Shown here: positions 63,401-64,000 of the stretch, piece by piece
Layout of the letters: each line of letters opens with the position of its first letter
Position numbering within the stretch: position 1 is the stretch's first letter
DNA from: Neelides folsomi
Taxonomy: Eukaryota; Arthropoda; Collembola; Neelipleona; Neelidae
Assembly: GCA_034687125.1 (NCBI GenBank)
Contig: JAQGBZ010000002.1
Span: 248,001-312,000, forward strand
Length of the DNA: 64,000 bases
Reading direction: 5' to 3'
Translations under genes and position numbers: made by a program
Notes under the pieces: generated by a model
Databases searched by the model: none
The model's input: the letters and a program-made list of their open reading frames with translations, nothing else
What the model was told of the DNA's origin: nothing

Positions 63401-64000
63401 TCACCTCGTTTTGAAGGTCTTAAAATGGCGCTCTTCATTTTATGCCTGGGACATTTGAGGGGTTGTAAACCTTGTGGATCATTTTATATTCTCTGTGAAT
63501 GGAGTCGAGGTCGGGCCGGGATTTTACAATCCATTACTCTTTAGGTCTCATTCAACGGTCTCACGGGACGGATTCTTCTCCGCGAAGGGACCCGGAACGA
63601 CCCTCACCTGACCCTCATGAAGCTCAAGAACCGGCATTTGCAACCTGTGGGCCAATGGTCGTCCTCCAAAGGTCTCATTGTCCATGATCATGAGGCGTTC
63701 AGCAGCGGTGATAGCCCGAACGTGACTCTCCGGGTCACAACTGTTCTCGTAAGCGGCCAAATGAGGCCACCAGATGGGAACCCGGGTGGGTCTAATGGAT
63801 TCCCACAGGAAAAGCCCTACGTGATGTTGAAGAGCGATTCGAATTTGACGGGGAACGCACGCTACGAGGGCTTCTGCATTGATTTGCTCAAAGACGTCGC
63901 AACGCTTGTGGGGTTCCAGTACACGATCGAGATCGTCGCGGACGGGAAATACGGGGTGGAGGATCCGGTGACGAAGGAGTGGAACGGAATCGTCCGAGAA
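48427..64000 (+). CDS. Grik: kainate-type ionotropic glutamate receptor, 5' part (continues past window)
   Basis: Coding exons: 48427-48496, 55153-55314, 56959-57237, 58852-59045, 59429-59473, 62473-62622, 62842-62994, 63545-63748 and 63809 to beyond 64000. All have GT-AG borders and consistent phases, 483 codons so far. Exon 1 encodes a signal peptide (MRPELFLLFTLNGVISLPP) and the first residues of the amino-terminal domain. It joins as VIRI|GGIFPEEL, the usual iGluR N-terminal domain opening. Exons 2-8 form the LIVBP-like domain: AFKYAVFSVNRERKLL, VVFFNWTRVALLYEEPDG, DARYHFHFTTLDLEMYDLE and SFNGLTGRILL. Exon 9 starts ligand-binding segment S1 with EKPYVML and ARYEGFCIDLLKDVATLVGF, matching the EPYVM...RFEGYCIDLLKELA pattern of kainate receptors. 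The pore, S2 and C-terminus lie outside. The mature protein would be a tetrameric, glutamate-gated cation channel of synapses or neuromuscular junctions. NMDA type is excluded by S1; AMPA type is less likely. Confidence 0.95.
48497..55152 (+). other. glutamate receptor intron 1 (6.7 kb)
   Basis: A long first intron separating the signal-peptide exon from the first full amino-terminal-domain exon. It alternates AT-rich sequence with mixed-composition patches (49740-50360, 50700-51420, 52100-53260, 53400-54150, 54600-55080). Frames such as 50705-50896 and 50906-51199 on plus, or 54978-54607 on minus, have no recognisable motif. No repeat or RNA gene is evident. As a long first intron it is a natural place for regulatory elements, but none can be named. 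Confidence 0.5.
55315..56958 (+). other. glutamate receptor intron 2
   Basis: 1.6 kb with no additional exon-like segment. The frames at 55698-55905 are overlapping chance frames in pyrimidine-rich DNA. Confidence 0.5.
57238..58851 (+). other. glutamate receptor intron 3
   Basis: 1.6 kb. The frame 57498-57782 (plus) has no receptor-like residues and its inclusion would disturb the YEEPDG|LLQ junction. Nothing else is supported. Confidence 0.5.
59474..62472 (+). other. glutamate receptor intron 5, with a 10-bp hairpin
   Basis: A 3.0-kb intron without coding-like segments. AATGTAAGCT (61954-61963) is followed after 7 bases by its exact reverse complement (61971-61980), a small possible hairpin about 490 bp upstream of the exon 6 acceptor. 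Confidence 0.5.

Noticed and set aside
1-64000. Operon, CRISPR array, phage or other prokaryotic system
   Set aside because: Spliced eukaryotic genes throughout; no regularly spaced direct repeats or bacterial genes.

Overview
This is a eukaryotic, most likely arthropod, nuclear window. It is AT-rich, and its genes are split by GT-AG introns of about 60 bp to 6.7 kb. The ribosomal protein eL39 has the invertebrate-style TGNTIRYNAKRR...TKLKL end. Other genes encode an NHS/GUK-holder protein, an invertebrate kainate-type glutamate receptor and an axonemal radial spoke protein. RSPH3 implies motile cilia or flagellated sperm, which argues against lineages with aflagellate sperm (mites, most copepods). 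I cannot name the species.

Layout, left to right. (1) 2265-4208, minus: SLC10-family transporter, 6 coding exons. (2) 6449-6893, plus: RPL39, 3 exons, with an intron directly after the ATG. (3) 7293-20403, minus: NHS/GUK-holder protein with an N-terminal WAVE-homology domain, 7 exons, 1007 aa. It converges on RPL39. (4) 26360-35206, minus: radial spoke head protein 3, 6 exons, 347 aa. (5) 48427-64000, plus: kainate-type ionotropic glutamate receptor. It has a signal-peptide exon, a 6.7-kb first intron, most of the amino-terminal domain and the start of ligand-binding segment S1; the gene runs off the window. I joined exons by hand, requiring intact splice dinucleotides and matching phase. Every chain closes in frame.

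Introns and intergenic DNA hold several DNA-transposon relics: an inverted-repeat element at 1434-2108; a decayed hAT with terminal repeats and an 8-bp target duplication (21910-24118); a fold-back made of two Tc1 3' ends (26611-27176); a transposon-like ORF remnant (about 28555-29260) beside an inverted element carrying many TGTGCCC motifs (29276-29973); and a Mutator-like element with a 10-11-bp duplication (31110-31949). The Tc1, TGTGCCC and Mutator elements all lie in RSPH3 introns.

The genes do not form an operon or pathway; they are independent housekeeping, neuronal, cytoskeletal, transport and axonemal genes. About 13 kb (35.2-48.4 kb) has no gene I can support. I see no prokaryotic, CRISPR or viral system. 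The most distinctive content is the set of rearranged transposons and a few gene-structure oddities: a possible GC-AG intron and short C-terminus in RSPH3, a possible alternative 3' end in the NHS gene, and an orphan GC-rich ORF in RSPH3 intron 1.
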